Shown: positions 1-8,653, counted from the first letter of the stretch. The stretch is DNA of 20,688 nt from CAILLO01 sp964579735 (GCA_964579735.1 CAZOHH010000041.1:1-20688); one strand, 5' to 3'. Translations and numbers: made by a program. Notes: generated from the letters alone by a model not told the origin.

Positions 1-1139
1 TCGGAGCGGCATTCCGCGCGGAGAATGGCCGCCACCTTGCGGAGCAGGAGGTCCCCCATGGCGTGGCCGGCGGAATCGTTGACGAGCTTCAAACCGTTCA
101 CGTCGCCTATGACGAACGACAAGGGAAGGTTGCGCGGCGAATCCAGGCGGAAGAGCTCCTCCTCGTAGAACCGGCGATTATAGAGCCCGGTCAGTTCGTC
201 GCGGTAGCTCAACTTGAGGATCTGCTCCTCCGAGTGGAGTCGTTCCGTGATGTCGCGCATCGAGACGAGCAGCGCGGGGCGGTCTCCGAGCTCGAACTGG
301 CTGGCGGAGATCTCGACGGGGAAGACCGTGCCGTCCTTCCTGCGGTGGAACCGCTGGGGGATCGACAGATATCGGGTCTTCATCTCCACCATGGTTATCG
401 CGGTCTGCTCCGGTTCAGCGGACATATCGGTGTTCTTCAGATGTAGAAGCTCCTCGCGCGAGTAGCCATAGGTCTCGACGGTAGACTCGTTGACGTCCAG
501 GATGTCTCCTGTCGTCTTGTCGAGAAGGAAGATCGGGTCGCGGTTCATCGTGAAGAGAATGCGATATTTGTCTCCGCTGGCCTTCATCTCGACTTCCGAT
601 TGCTTTCGATTCGTTATGTCGGAATGGGAGCCGGCCATGAGGAGGGGCTTCCCCTCGTTGGTCCAGGAAAGAACGCGACCCCGGTCGCGGACCCAGACCC
701 AGTGCCCATCCTTGTGCAGTATTCGGCATTCGAAGTCGTAGAATTCCTGACTCTTCGCGAAGACCCGTTCAAGAAGACGTTCGACTTCGACGGTGTCGTC
801 GGGATGGACGAGTCGATTCCATGTGTCGATGGTGATCGGGGAGAGTTCGTCAAGGCTATAGCCGACCAACTCCGCCCACATCGCGTTGACGATCAGCTCA
901 CCGGTCTGGACGTTCCACTCCCAGATGCCGGTCCGGGTCGCGTTCAGGACGTTCTCCAACCGCTGATTGACCGTGAAGAGCTCCTGTTCAATCTTGCGCC
1001 GCTTCGTGAATTCGACGCGTACGAAAACATGCCCGACCACGGACACGACGACGGCAAGCAGGAGGATAAGGAGAACCTGGTTCCGATTCAGAGATACAAG
1101 GACAGCGGAGAGGCCGGTCACAAGGGATATCTGCGTCAT
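1..1139 (-). CDS. Membrane-anchored PAS-PAS-GGDEF diguanylate cyclase (C-terminus cut by window edge)
   Basis: Reading the minus strand from ATG at 1139 gives 379 residues with no stop before the edge. There is one membrane segment at about residues 20-40. A first PAS/PAC unit follows at about 60-180 (GIWEWN, HPDD, HKDGHWVWVRDRG, SDITNRK). A second lies at about 188-300 (YGYSREEL, RRKDGTVFPVEIS, RDITER). The start of a GGDEF domain begins near 311 (YRDELTGLYNRR, then GDVNGLKLVNDSAGHAMGD at 345-363). The GGDEF signature itself would lie beyond position 1, so catalytic competence cannot be judged. GGDEF domains make c-di-GMP from two GTP. The DVNGLK form is common in GGDEF domains fused to HD-GYP phosphodiesterase domains, so such a tail is possible. 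GAGG lies just upstream of the ATG. The gene is divergent from the dehydrogenase operon. Confidence 0.9.
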   Translation of the reverse strand, partial: MTQISLVTGLSAVLVSLNRNQVLLILLLAVVVSVVGHVFVRVEFTKRRKIEQELFTVNQRLENVLNATRTGIWEWNVQTGELIVNAMWAELVGYSLDELSPITIDTWNRLVHPDDTVEVERLLERVFAKSQEFYDFECRILHKDGHWVWVRDRGRVLSWTNEGKPLLMAGSHSDITNRKQSEVEMKASGDKYRILFTMNRDPIFLLDKTTGDILDVNESTVETYGYSREELLHLKNTDMSAEPEQTAITMVEMKTRYLSIPQRFHRRKDGTVFPVEISASQFELGDRPALLVSMRDITERLHSEEQILKLSYRDELTGLYNRRFYEEELFRLDSPRNLPLSFVIGDVNGLKLVNDSAGHAMGDLLLRKVAAILRAECRS

Positions 1140-1202
1140 GGAAGCCTCAACAGTGGGTGCTTGCGCGTTCCTGAGCCGACTTGCAATTGAACACTGGTAT
1201 TG

Positions 1203-1232
1203 ATTATATCATCCGATGGAAATGCAAGTCAT
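1203..1232 (-). promoter_or_regulatory. Candidate promoter of the PAS-GGDEF gene
   Basis: On the minus strand a perfect TATAAT (1208-1203) is preceded by TGA, making an extended -10. An ATGACT -35-like hexamer (1232-1227) lies 18 nt upstream. Transcription would begin near 1196, giving a leader of about 57 nt before ATG 1139. The -10 is strong and the -35 matches only 4 of 6 positions. Confidence 0.5.
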
Positions 1233-1238
1233 GATAGG

Positions 1239-1260
1239 GTCGTCAAGGTGTCGTCAAGGA
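1239..1260. repeat. Tandem 11-bp direct repeat in a divergent promoter region
   Basis: Two adjacent copies of GTCGTCAAGG(T/A) occur at 1239-1249 and 1250-1260. The 11-bp period is one helical turn, so both copies would face the same side of the DNA. They lie between the -35 of the divergent PAS-GGDEF promoter and the -35 of the dehydrogenase promoter. They are therefore placed like an operator for a factor binding as a tandem dimer. No regulator gene is adjacent. The role is inferred from position only. Confidence 0.4.
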
Positions 1261-1270
1261 TAGATGGCGG

Positions 1271-1299
1271 TTGCGTGCGGGAGCCCCTGCGGATACGAT
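1271..1299 (+). promoter_or_regulatory. Candidate promoter of the dehydrogenase/oxidoreductase operon
   Basis: TTGCGT (1271-1276) and TACGAT (1294-1299) are separated by 17 nt. The leader to ATG 1329 would be only about 23 nt and includes the ribosome binding site AGGAGGT at 1317-1323. The hexamers are imperfect (3 of 6 and 4 of 6), so spacing and position carry most of the weight. Confidence 0.35.
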
Positions 1300-1328
1300 G
1301 GGGGAAGGATTCCAGTAGGAGGTATCGG

Positions 1329-2366
1329 ATGAAGGCGTTGGTCCTGAGGGAATATGGACGGTTCCATTTCGAGGAGTTCCCCGAACCCGTCTGCGGGCGG
1401 GACGAGGTGCTGATCCGCGTCCGGGCCTGCGCGATCTGCGGAAGCGATGTGCATGGGATGGACGGCAGCACCGGACGACGGATTCCCCCGATCGTCATGG
1501 GGCACGAGGCGGCCGGTGTCATCGAAGAGACCGGCGTCGAGGCCGAAGAAGCCGGCTATCGAGCGGGGGACCGCGTGACCTTCGACTCGACGGTGTCCTG
1601 CGGGGGATGCCCCTATTGCCTGTCGGGGGATGTGAACCTATGCGACGACCGCAAGGTACTCGGCGTCTCGTGTGCGGATTACCGTCTCCACGGCGCCTTC
1701 GCGGAATTCGTCGCCGTGCCCGCGCGGATCCTGTATCGCCTTCCCGATGCCGTTTCCTTCGAACGTGCGGCCATGGTCGAACCCCTTTCCGTCGCGCTGC
1801 ATGCTGTACGCCGCTCGATGGTCAAACCGGGCGACGCCGCCGTCGTCATCGGAGCCGGACTGATCGGTCTGCTGGTCGTCCAGCTGCTGAAGGGAATCGG
1901 CTGCTCGCCCATCATCGCCGTCGACCTTGCGCAGACAAGGTTGGACCTCGCCCTGCGCTTCGGCGCCGACGAAGCCTTGCGCTCCGACGGGGTCGACGTC
2001 CCTGCAGCCGTCCTGGCCGTCACAGGAAGTCGGGGCGCCGCGGTCTCCTTCGAGTGCGTTGGGCTCACGCCGACCGTCCGCATGGCCGTAGCGGTGCTGC
2101 GGAAGGGTGGCACGCTGACGCTGGTGGGCAACCTCGCGCAGACCGTCGAACTGCCGCTCCAATCCGTCGTGACCCGCCAGATCACCCTGATAGGAAGTTG
2201 TGCCTCCGCAGGAGAGTATCCCCGATGCCTCGACCTCATCGCCTCGGGCCAGGTCGACGTCGATTCGCTCCTATCCGCCGTCGCACCTCTTTCGGAAGGC
2301 GATGCATGGTTCCAGCGGCTCCATGCCGCCGAGTCAGGTCTGATGAAGGTGGTGCTCGTTCCATGA
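1329..2366 (+). CDS. Zinc-dependent medium-chain alcohol/polyol dehydrogenase
   Basis: 345 residues, a normal length for the zinc MDR family (sorbitol, galactitol, threonine or butanediol dehydrogenases). The catalytic zinc ligands are C37, H59 and E60 (CGSD, GHEAAG). The structural zinc is bound by C91, C94, C97 and C105. The Rossmann NAD(P)-binding motif GAGLIGLL lies near residue 173. The start at 1329 was chosen because AGGAGGT at 1317-1323 lies just upstream; a longer reading from 1200 adds residues unlike the family. The enzyme would oxidise a secondary alcohol or sugar alcohol to a ketone with NAD(P)+ in the cytoplasm. The substrate cannot be read from sequence. Its stop overlaps the next start (ATGA, 2363-2366), so the two are translationally coupled. 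The partner oxidoreductase suggests catabolism of a sugar, polyol or inositol-like compound. Confidence 0.92.
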   Translation: MKALVLREYGRFHFEEFPEPVCGRDEVLIRVRACAICGSDVHGMDGSTGRRIPPIVMGHEAAGVIEETGVEAEEAGYRAGDRVTFDSTVSCGGCPYCLSGDVNLCDDRKVLGVSCADYRLHGAFAEFVAVPARILYRLPDAVSFERAAMVEPLSVALHAVRRSMVKPGDAAVVIGAGLIGLLVVQLLKGIGCSPIIAVDLAQTRLDLALRFGADEALRSDGVDVPAAVLAVTGSRGAAVSFECVGLTPTVRMAVAVLRKGGTLTLVGNLAQTVELPLQSVVTRQITLIGSCASAGEYPRCLDLIASGQVDVDSLLSAVAPLSEGDAWFQRLHAAESGLMKVVLVP

Positions 2367-3469
2367 GCGGTCGGAGGATTCGAACCGGCATCGTCGGCTG
2401 CGGGAAGGTAGGGCAGATCCATGTGGACGTGCTGCGCGACCTTCCCTCGTCGGACTTCGTCGGCTGCGTCGGCCGCGATTTCGAGAAGACCTGCGATTTT
2501 GCCGGGAGAAATGGCACCAGGGCCTTCCGCTCCATAGCGGAGATGGCCTCCGAAGGGGGCGTCGAAGCCGTCGTCGTCTGCACGCCGCACCCGCTGCATG
2601 CCGACGGAGCCGTCGCGGCGGCGAACGCGGGCATGCACGTCCTCGTGGAGAAGCCGCTTGCAGCCTCTCTCGCCGACTGCGACCGCATGATTCGGGCCGC
2701 GAAGGAGAACGGCGTCGTCCTTTCCGTCGTATCCCAGCGCCGATTCTTCGCGCCATGCCAGCGCATCCGGCGGGCAATCGATGACGGAAAAATCGGCAGA
2801 CCCATCCTCGGCACCGTGACCATGCTCGGATCCCGTGGCGCAGACTACTACCGGAGCGACCCCTGGCGCGGTTCCTGGAGCGGAGAGGGCGGCGGCGTCC
2901 TCGTGAACCAGGCTCCGCACCAGCTCGACCTGCTGCTCTGGTACATGGGCCCCGTCGAGGAGGTCTACGGCTCCTGGGCGAACCTCAACCACCCCACCAT
3001 CGAGGTAGACGACACGGCGGCCGCGGTGATCCGCTTCCGCAGTGGCGCGCTCGGAACGGTCCTCGTGACCAATTCCCTCGACCCCGCCCTCTACGGCAAG
3101 GTCCACGTCCATGGCGAGAATGGCGCGACCCTCGGGGTCCAGACCGATGGCGGCGCCATGTTCATCGCCGGCATGTCGAAGATCACGGAGCCTCCGTTGA
3201 ACGACCTTTGGACCGTGAGGGGGGAGGAGTCCCTGCTCACTTCCTTCCAGGAGGAGGACCGGGCGTTCTTCGGGACCATCGACCCCATCCAGTACTACGA
3301 GAGCCTTCAGGTCGACGATTTCCTGCATGCCGTGGCCGAGGGCCGGGAACCGCTCGTCGATGGCAAGGCCGGCAGGGACACCGTCGAACTCTTCTCCGCC
3401 ATCTACCGGTCCGAGCGCGAGCGGAAACCGGTGAGGTTTCCAGTACCCCCTGACACAGTTCAGCCATAA
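2363..3469 (+). CDS. Gfo/Idh/MocA-family NAD(P)-dependent sugar oxidoreductase
   Basis: 368 residues. An N-terminal Rossmann fold opens with GIVGCGKVG (residues 9-17), and the family's EKP motif is at 96-98 (VEKPLA). The C-terminal alpha/beta domain carries GGGVLVNQAPHQLDLLLW-type sequence, whose Asn, His and Asp shape the active site in this family. The start ATG at 2363 overlaps the dehydrogenase stop by four bases. Family members oxidise or reduce hydroxyls of sugars, inositols or amino sugars. The length and the NQxxHxxD-type motif suit a dehydrogenase of the myo-inositol or glucose-fructose type, but the substrate is unknown. No transporter or kinase for the same pathway lies in the window. 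Confidence 0.92.
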   Translation: MSGRRIRTGIVGCGKVGQIHVDVLRDLPSSDFVGCVGRDFEKTCDFAGRNGTRAFRSIAEMASEGGVEAVVVCTPHPLHADGAVAAANAGMHVLVEKPLAASLADCDRMIRAAKENGVVLSVVSQRRFFAPCQRIRRAIDDGKIGRPILGTVTMLGSRGADYYRSDPWRGSWSGEGGGVLVNQAPHQLDLLLWYMGPVEEVYGSWANLNHPTIEVDDTAAAVIRFRSGALGTVLVTNSLDPALYGKVHVHGENGATLGVQTDGGAMFIAGMSKITEPPLNDLWTVRGEESLLTSFQEEDRAFFGTIDPIQYYESLQVDDFLHAVAEGREPLVDGKAGRDTVELFSAIYRSERERKPVRFPVPPDTVQP

Positions 3470-3474
3470 TCGCA

Positions 3475-3483
3475 TGGTATGAT
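3475..3483 (+). promoter_or_regulatory. Candidate extended -10 promoter of the MacAB-like operon
   Basis: TGGTATGAT is a TGn extended -10 (TATGAT at 3478-3483), about 60 nt upstream of ATG 3547. No good -35 lies at 16-18 nt. The 77-nt gap after the oxidoreductase stop shows no clear terminator, so read-through from the upstream operon is also possible. Confidence 0.3.
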
Positions 3484-3546
3484 GAGATTTCAAACTACAA
3501 GCGGATCGATTGAAGACCAGATCCATCGAACCTATAGGAGGATTCA

Positions 3547-5094
3547 ATGAAACAGTCCAATGCCAAATCCACGAAGAACAAACGCCGCAGGTGGCCCTGG
3601 CTGTTCCTGCTCCTGATTCCAGTCCTGCTTCTCGGCACCACTTTCCTCGGCGCCCAGAGGAATCTCGAGACGCTTCGCAATACCTACACCACCGTCAAGC
3701 CCACCATCGGTCCCATTTCCATCACGGTCTATGGCAGCGGCTCGATCGAGGCCGGCCAGCATGACTCCGTCTATGCGCCGGCGACCGGGCAGGTCCAGCA
3801 GGTCGTTGTCGCGGTCGGTGACCGCGTGGCCGCGGGAGATGTCCTTGCGGTCCTTTCGAGCGACGTGCTCGATGCGATGATCACCCAGCTCGAATCCCAG
3901 ATCGACGCGCTCGACCAGCAGATCGCCGCGATGCCCTTCACGGCCGGTTCGGCCACGATCGTGGCGCCGGTCGCCGGGCGCATCATGTCCGTCTACGCGA
4001 TCGCAGGCGACCCCGTCGTCGGCGTCATGGACTCGTATGACGCCTTGCTCGTGATCTCCGCCGACGGCAAGATGAAGGTCGTGCTTTCGGAGGCGACGAC
4101 GCTCGCACCGGGCACCGCGGTCCAGGTCGTCGGCGGGTCCACCGTCGACGGAACCGTCGTCAGCAACAGAAGCGGCGTCACCACCGTCCAGTTCCCCGAC
4201 ACCAAGTTCACCGGCGGCAGTCTCTCCGACAAGGGGGAAATCGTGACCGTCCAGACCTCCGACGGTGCGCTCGTCGGCCAGGGGATCCTGCAGATCTCCG
4301 CCCCCGTCTACGTGACCGCCTCCTCCGGCATCATCAAGTCCGTGAAGCACGTCGCCGGAGACAAGGTCGCCAAGGGCGCTGCGCTCTTCACGCTCACCGA
4401 AGCCGGATACTCCTCCACTTTCCTCTCCCTCATCGACCAACGCGCTACGGCTCTGACCGACCTGCAGGCAGCTCGCGACCAGAAGTCGTCCCTGACCCTC
4501 CTCGCTCCCGCCGCAGGAATCGTCGAGTCCCTCGCGATGACGGAAAAGGGTCAGGTCATGGAGAACCAGCTCGTCTGCATGATCGGCGAGACCGGCAGCT
4601 TCCAGATGCAGGTCATGATCGACGAGCTCGACATCGCCGGCATCCAGATCGGACAGGCCGCCACTCTCCAGCTTTCCGCGTTCGACTACAAGTCCTTCCC
4701 GGGCAAGGTCGAGAACATCTCCTCCGTCGGGCGCACCACCGGTGGCGTGACGACCTACCCCGTCACCTTGCGCATCGACCCGGCGGCCGGCATCCTGCTC
4801 GGAATGAGCGCCAACGCCGACATCCTCGTGGCGAACAAGACCGATGCCCTGACCGTCCCGCTCAAGGCCCTGAAGGTCGATGGCACCCGCACCTACGTCA
4901 CGGTCGTCACGAACAACGGGACCCGGGATGTCGCGACGAAGGAGGTCGACGTGACGGTCGGCCTCGCGAACGGAAACCTCGTCGAGATCCTGTCGGGGCT
5001 TTCCGCGACGGACGAAGTCCAGACCGTCGAGAACACGACCATCGACTTCCGCGGCATGTTCGGCCGCCCGCCCAGCTCGTCTTCCGGAAACTGA
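3547..5094 (+). CDS. HlyD/MacA-like membrane fusion protein with two lipoyl/coiled-coil units
   Basis: 515 residues. A basic N-terminus (NKRRR) is followed by one membrane anchor at about 16-36, and the rest is extracytoplasmic. A first biotinyl-lipoyl half motif is at about 78-103 and its partner at 137-160, with a short coiled coil between (about 105-130). A second pair follows at about 258-283 and 319-345, around another short coiled coil at about 289-316. A beta-barrel/membrane-proximal part runs from about 345 to 485, then a Ser-rich tail. Family members bridge a MacB- or YknZ-type permease to its substrate or to an outer channel. AGGAGGA at 3536-3542 supports the start. The ATPase and permease directly downstream fix its role as the adaptor of an ABC export or efflux complex. 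The cargo is unknown. Confidence 0.87.
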   Translation: MKQSNAKSTKNKRRRWPWLFLLLIPVLLLGTTFLGAQRNLETLRNTYTTVKPTIGPISITVYGSGSIEAGQHDSVYAPATGQVQQVVVAVGDRVAAGDVLAVLSSDVLDAMITQLESQIDALDQQIAAMPFTAGSATIVAPVAGRIMSVYAIAGDPVVGVMDSYDALLVISADGKMKVVLSEATTLAPGTAVQVVGGSTVDGTVVSNRSGVTTVQFPDTKFTGGSLSDKGEIVTVQTSDGALVGQGILQISAPVYVTASSGIIKSVKHVAGDKVAKGAALFTLTEAGYSSTFLSLIDQRATALTDLQAARDQKSSLTLLAPAAGIVESLAMTEKGQVMENQLVCMIGETGSFQMQVMIDELDIAGIQIGQAATLQLSAFDYKSFPGKVENISSVGRTTGGVTTYPVTLRIDPAAGILLGMSANADILVANKTDALTVPLKALKVDGTRTYVTVVTNNGTRDVATKEVDVTVGLANGNLVEILSGLSATDEVQTVENTTIDFRGMFGRPPSSSSGN

Positions 5095-5107
5095 GGGTGA
5101 CGATGAC

Positions 5108-5803
5108 ATGATCGACATGCGAAACGTCAGCAAGATCTACCAGCTCGGCTCCGAGGAGGTCCGCGCCCTCGACGACGTGACCCTCACGATCGAGGAGCAC
5201 GAATTCACCGCGGTGATCGGACCTTCCGGCAGCGGCAAGTCCACCATGATGAACATCCTCGGCTGCCTCGACACGATCGACTCCGGAGAGTACTACCTTG
5301 ACGGCGTGAACGTCTCCGACATGACCGACGACCAGCTGGCCGGCATCCGCAACCGCAAGATCGGCTTCATCTTCCAGCAGTTCAACCTCCTCCAGAAGCT
5401 CAACGCCTTCGAGAACGTGGAGCTTCCCCTGATCTATCAGGGCGTCCCGCGCGTCGAACGCCAGGAGCGCGCACGCGAAGCGCTCGCGCAGGTAGGGCTG
5501 TCCGACCGCCTGAACCACCGCCCCAACCAGTTGTCCGGCGGACAGCAGCAGCGCGTCGCGATAGCCCGCGCCCTCGCGACCCGACCGGAATTGATCCTCG
5601 CCGATGAGCCGACCGGCAACCTCGACTCCCGCTCCAGCCTCGAGATCATCGGCCTGCTCCACGAACTGCACCAGCAGGGCAACACCATCGTCGTCATCAC
5701 CCACGATCCCGACATCGCCGACGAAGCCCAGCGCCTGATCCACCTGAAGGACGGACGCATCGTCGAAGATCACCGCAAGGCGCCGAAGGAGGTCCGGACA
5801 TGA
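5108..5803 (+). CDS. MacB/LolD-type ABC transporter ATP-binding protein
   Basis: 231 residues, the usual size of a stand-alone LolD/MacB/YknY ATPase. Walker A is GPSGSGKST (38-46). The Q-loop is FQQFNLL, the signature LSGGQQQR, Walker B LILADEPT, and the H-loop is in THDPD. NLLQKLNAFENVELPL-type sequence after the Q-loop is typical of this subfamily, which powers mechanotransmission by FtsX-like permeases. GAGGG at the end of the previous gene serves as ribosome binding site. The stop overlaps the permease start (ATGA, 5800-5803). It is expected to be a cytoplasmic homodimer bound to the permease encoded next. Confidence 0.95.
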   Translation: MIDMRNVSKIYQLGSEEVRALDDVTLTIEEHEFTAVIGPSGSGKSTMMNILGCLDTIDSGEYYLDGVNVSDMTDDQLAGIRNRKIGFIFQQFNLLQKLNAFENVELPLIYQGVPRVERQERAREALAQVGLSDRLNHRPNQLSGGQQQRVAIARALATRPELILADEPTGNLDSRSSLEIIGLLHELHQQGNTIVVITHDPDIADEAQRLIHLKDGRIVEDHRKAPKEVRT

Positions 5804-6969
5804 CGTTCATGCAATCCATCCGGATGGCCTTCAAGGCCATCGCATCCAACAAATCGCGGTCCTTCCTGACCATGCTCGGCATCATCATCGGCGTCCTCGC
5901 CGTGTCGACCCTGATCTCCGTCGTCCAAGGCGCGACCGGCAGCATCACCAGCCAGCTGCAGGGCCTCGGCAGCAACATGCTCATGGTGAACCTCCGCAAT
6001 GATGGAAACATCGAGATCACCCTGAACGACCTGAAGACGCTGGTCACGGCCGAAAATGGCATCTCCGCCATCTCCCCGACGGTCAACGGTCAGGGGATCG
6101 CCCGTTCATCCGGCAAGTCGATGTCCGCCACGGTCACCGGCGCCACAGAGGACTACGCCACGATCCGCAACCTCAGCGTCACCGACGGTCGTCCGCTCCA
6201 GGCCGCCGACGACCTGTATCGTACCGCCGTGGCCGTGATCGGCACCGGAGTAGCGGACGAGCTCTTCGGCCAGCGCAACGTGATCGGAAGCACCATCGTC
6301 GTGATGGGCCGCGAGATGACCGTCGTCGGGCTGTTGGAGGAAGAGGGTTCCTCCCAGCTCAACACCAACGACAACACGATCTTCATCCCCTTCACCACGG
6401 CGCAGCGGCTTCTGAAGAACACCTACATCTCCAGCTTCTACGTTTCGAGCGCCACGGCCGACACCGTGACGACCGCGAAGACGGCCGTGACCGAATTCCT
6501 TCAGGAGCGCGTCCGCAACTCCGACAACTTCAACATCTTCAGCATGAACGACATCCTCAGCGCGCTCGGTTCGGTGACGAGCCTGCTGGCCCTTCTGCTG
6601 GGCGGCATCGCCGGCATCTCGCTGCTCGTGGGCGGCATCGGCATCATGAACATCATGCTGGTCTCGGTCACCGAACGCACACGCGAAATCGGCATCCGCA
6701 AGGCAATAGGCGCGAAGCGCAGGAGCATCCTCAGCCAGTTCATGGTCGAGGCGCTCGTGATCTCGCTGGTCGGGGGCCTGATCGGCCTCGGCATCAGCTG
6801 GCTCGGCGTCACCGTGATCGGCGGCCTCATGGGCATCTCCATCGGCATCAGCTTCGGCGTCGCGGCCCTGTCGATCGGCTTCTCGGCCGGCGTTGGACTG
6901 ATCTTCGGCATCTACCCGGCGGCCAAGGCCTCCAAGCTCGCCCCCATCGCGGCCCTCCGCTACGAATAG
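5800..6969 (+). CDS. MacB/FtsX-like ABC transporter permease
   Basis: 389 residues with the four-helix layout of the family. TM1 is at about 21-43, followed by a large extracytoplasmic MacB periplasmic-core-like domain (about 45-250). TM2 is at about 260-288, TM3 at about 315-345 and TM4 at about 350-372. The family signature ERTREIGIRKAIGA (293-306), after TM2, couples to the ATPase. The start overlaps the ATPase stop by four bases. With the fusion protein and ATPase it makes a complete YknXYZ/MacAB-like exporter. These export peptides, macrolides, toxins or lipoproteins, and the substrate here is not evident. Confidence 0.93.
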   Translation: MTFMQSIRMAFKAIASNKSRSFLTMLGIIIGVLAVSTLISVVQGATGSITSQLQGLGSNMLMVNLRNDGNIEITLNDLKTLVTAENGISAISPTVNGQGIARSSGKSMSATVTGATEDYATIRNLSVTDGRPLQAADDLYRTAVAVIGTGVADELFGQRNVIGSTIVVMGREMTVVGLLEEEGSSQLNTNDNTIFIPFTTAQRLLKNTYISSFYVSSATADTVTTAKTAVTEFLQERVRNSDNFNIFSMNDILSALGSVTSLLALLLGGIAGISLLVGGIGIMNIMLVSVTERTREIGIRKAIGAKRRSILSQFMVEALVISLVGGLIGLGISWLGVTVIGGLMGISIGISFGVAALSIGFSAGVGLIFGIYPAAKASKLAPIAALRYE

Positions 6970-6976
6970 CGCTCTT

Positions 6977-8653
6977 ATGAAGAAACTCCTCGTCCGCTTC
7001 CTCCGCTTCACCGACCGGCGCCGCTGGATCTGCGCCCTCGTCTTCGCGCTCCTCGCGACGGCTGTCGTCCTTCCGTTCCGCATCGTCGCGACCGATCCTA
7101 CCTCCGTCGTGCTGCTCGACCTCGCCCTGGGTGCGAGTGCCGTTCTGGCCGTCTCGCTCGGAGCGAGAGGACCGGCTCCCATCGCGATGGGCTTGGTCGG
7201 ATTGTTCTTCTCCGCGATTCTCCTCAGCCTGATCGCGCTCGGCGCGATGATCGTCCGGACTCTGCTCGGTTCCTCGGGCGAAGGTCTTCTTGAAAGTCCG
7301 GCCTATATGATCGGCATCTTCATCGGGATCTTCAATCCGTTGACGCGCGGGACACGCGGCCGCGTCGAGGAACTGCTGCACGAAGGTCTCCACATCGAGG
7401 GAACCCCCCGCAACCAAGGACGTCCGGACCCGGTGCGAAGCGGCAAGCGCCGACGCGGACGAAGCGCCTATCGGGAGATGATGGCGCATCGCGGCTCCTG
7501 GTCCTACCGTGAGCAGTCCTATTCCTATCCGAACCAGTCCGAAGCCCGCCAACGGCTGCGGGCATCCGTCGCGCTCCCTCTCACGTCCTGCGGCATCCTG
7601 GCCCTGATCCTTGCTTCGGCCACGGAGACCCCTGCCGGCTTCCCATCCCCCGCCGCCCTATGGGTGATCGGAATCGGCGCCCTGTCCACGCTGCTCGGCC
7701 TGGGCATCGGGCTGGCCGGATTCCGACGCGGTACCGCTGTGGTGGGCATCGCCGTCGCCCTCGTCCCACTGGGTTTCTTCTTCGCCTCCGAACTCGAGGC
7801 GACCCGCGAACGCTCCATGCCGATCTTCCTCCTGGCGCTTGCGGCTACGGTCCTTCTTGCCGCATATGGTCTCTTCCACGCGGTCCGCCTCCTGTCGCGA
7901 AGGGACCAGTTCCCCTACTCCCTCTACGAGAAGGACGGAGCGACGGTCGCCATCGACCGGGGGTTGTTCCGCAATGCTCCACTGGAAGGCTTCCCGCTGC
8001 ATCACACCGTCTCCTTCCGGCTTCGCGGGGAGAATCCGCAACGTCGCATCCACGACCTGCAGCGAAGGTTCCCGGGATATCTCCAGTGGGCGGCCTTCCG
8101 TCGGTTCGTCGACGTCGGATTCCGTCTCGTGGAGGGTCGGGACGTGACCTTCCACCTCTACTCCAGCCACTCCGGTAAGGATGCGGAGCGCCTCGAATCC
8201 TATTTCGGCCAGTGGCCGGTCGACCAACTCGACATCGTGACCGAGGAGGATCCGGAATGGACCTTCTTCCGCGTCGACCTGCAGCCGGACGTCTACCAGA
8301 AGATGGCGGCCCGCAACCGTCGCTTCGTTTTCGACCTTGTCGATCGTGGTTTCGATTTCAATCGGGAGATGCGGATCGAATACTTCGTCGAGTTCGAAGG
8401 AGAGGCGGATGCAAGGGCATTCCTCGCCCGCGCGGAGGGGGAAGGATACCACCGCCTGGATGGAATCGGGCTCGAAAGGACCGAGGGCACCCCTTCTCCC
8501 GGAAGCCAGGACGCGGTCATCGTGCGCATCGCGGAAAACAGTCGCATGGGCCTTCCAAAACTCAACAGCAATTCCTGGCGGCTGGCGAATCTGCTCGCGG
8601 AGGCCAGAGGACGTCTGGTCGACTGGTTGATGCAGGAGCCGGACGAGACCTGA
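6977..8653 (+). CDS. Polytopic membrane protein with a possible RraB-like C-terminal region; function unknown
   Basis: 558 residues, not recognised as a named family. Membrane segments lie at about 18-34, 43-61, 67-92 and 107-120. A basic cytoplasmic loop follows (about 121-190, with KRRRGR). Four more hydrophobic segments are at about 197-213, 226-247, 252-270 and 281-304. The soluble C-terminal half (305-558) is Arg-rich and charged. Within it, DFNREMRIEYFVEF to EGEGYH (459-492) resembles the pattern of RraB-type domains, a weak resemblance judged by eye. The start lies 7 nt after the permease stop without a clear ribosome binding site, so translation is probably coupled. It may be an accessory factor of the exporter or simply co-transcribed. 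Confidence 0.75.
   Translation: MKKLLVRFLRFTDRRRWICALVFALLATAVVLPFRIVATDPTSVVLLDLALGASAVLAVSLGARGPAPIAMGLVGLFFSAILLSLIALGAMIVRTLLGSSGEGLLESPAYMIGIFIGIFNPLTRGTRGRVEELLHEGLHIEGTPRNQGRPDPVRSGKRRRGRSAYREMMAHRGSWSYREQSYSYPNQSEARQRLRASVALPLTSCGILALILASATETPAGFPSPAALWVIGIGALSTLLGLGIGLAGFRRGTAVVGIAVALVPLGFFFASELEATRERSMPIFLLALAATVLLAAYGLFHAVRLLSRRDQFPYSLYEKDGATVAIDRGLFRNAPLEGFPLHHTVSFRLRGENPQRRIHDLQRRFPGYLQWAAFRRFVDVGFRLVEGRDVTFHLYSSHSGKDAERLESYFGQWPVDQLDIVTEEDPEWTFFRVDLQPDVYQKMAARNRRFVFDLVDRGFDFNREMRIEYFVEFEGEADARAFLARAEGEGYHRLDGIGLERTEGTPSPGSQDAVIVRIAENSRMGLPKLNSNSWRLANLLAEARGRLVDWLMQEPDET

Noticed and set aside
63..1190. Plus-strand open frames at 63-446 and 600-1190
   Set aside because: They are antisense to the PAS-GGDEF gene, show no domain, and arise from high G+C. 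The minus-strand reading has continuous PAS and GGDEF motifs.
3544..5133. Long minus-strand open frame opposite the membrane fusion gene
   Set aside because: Gly/Asp/Arg-biased low-information translation typical of the antisense of a G+C-rich gene; the plus strand has the anchor, lipoyl motifs and ribosome binding site.
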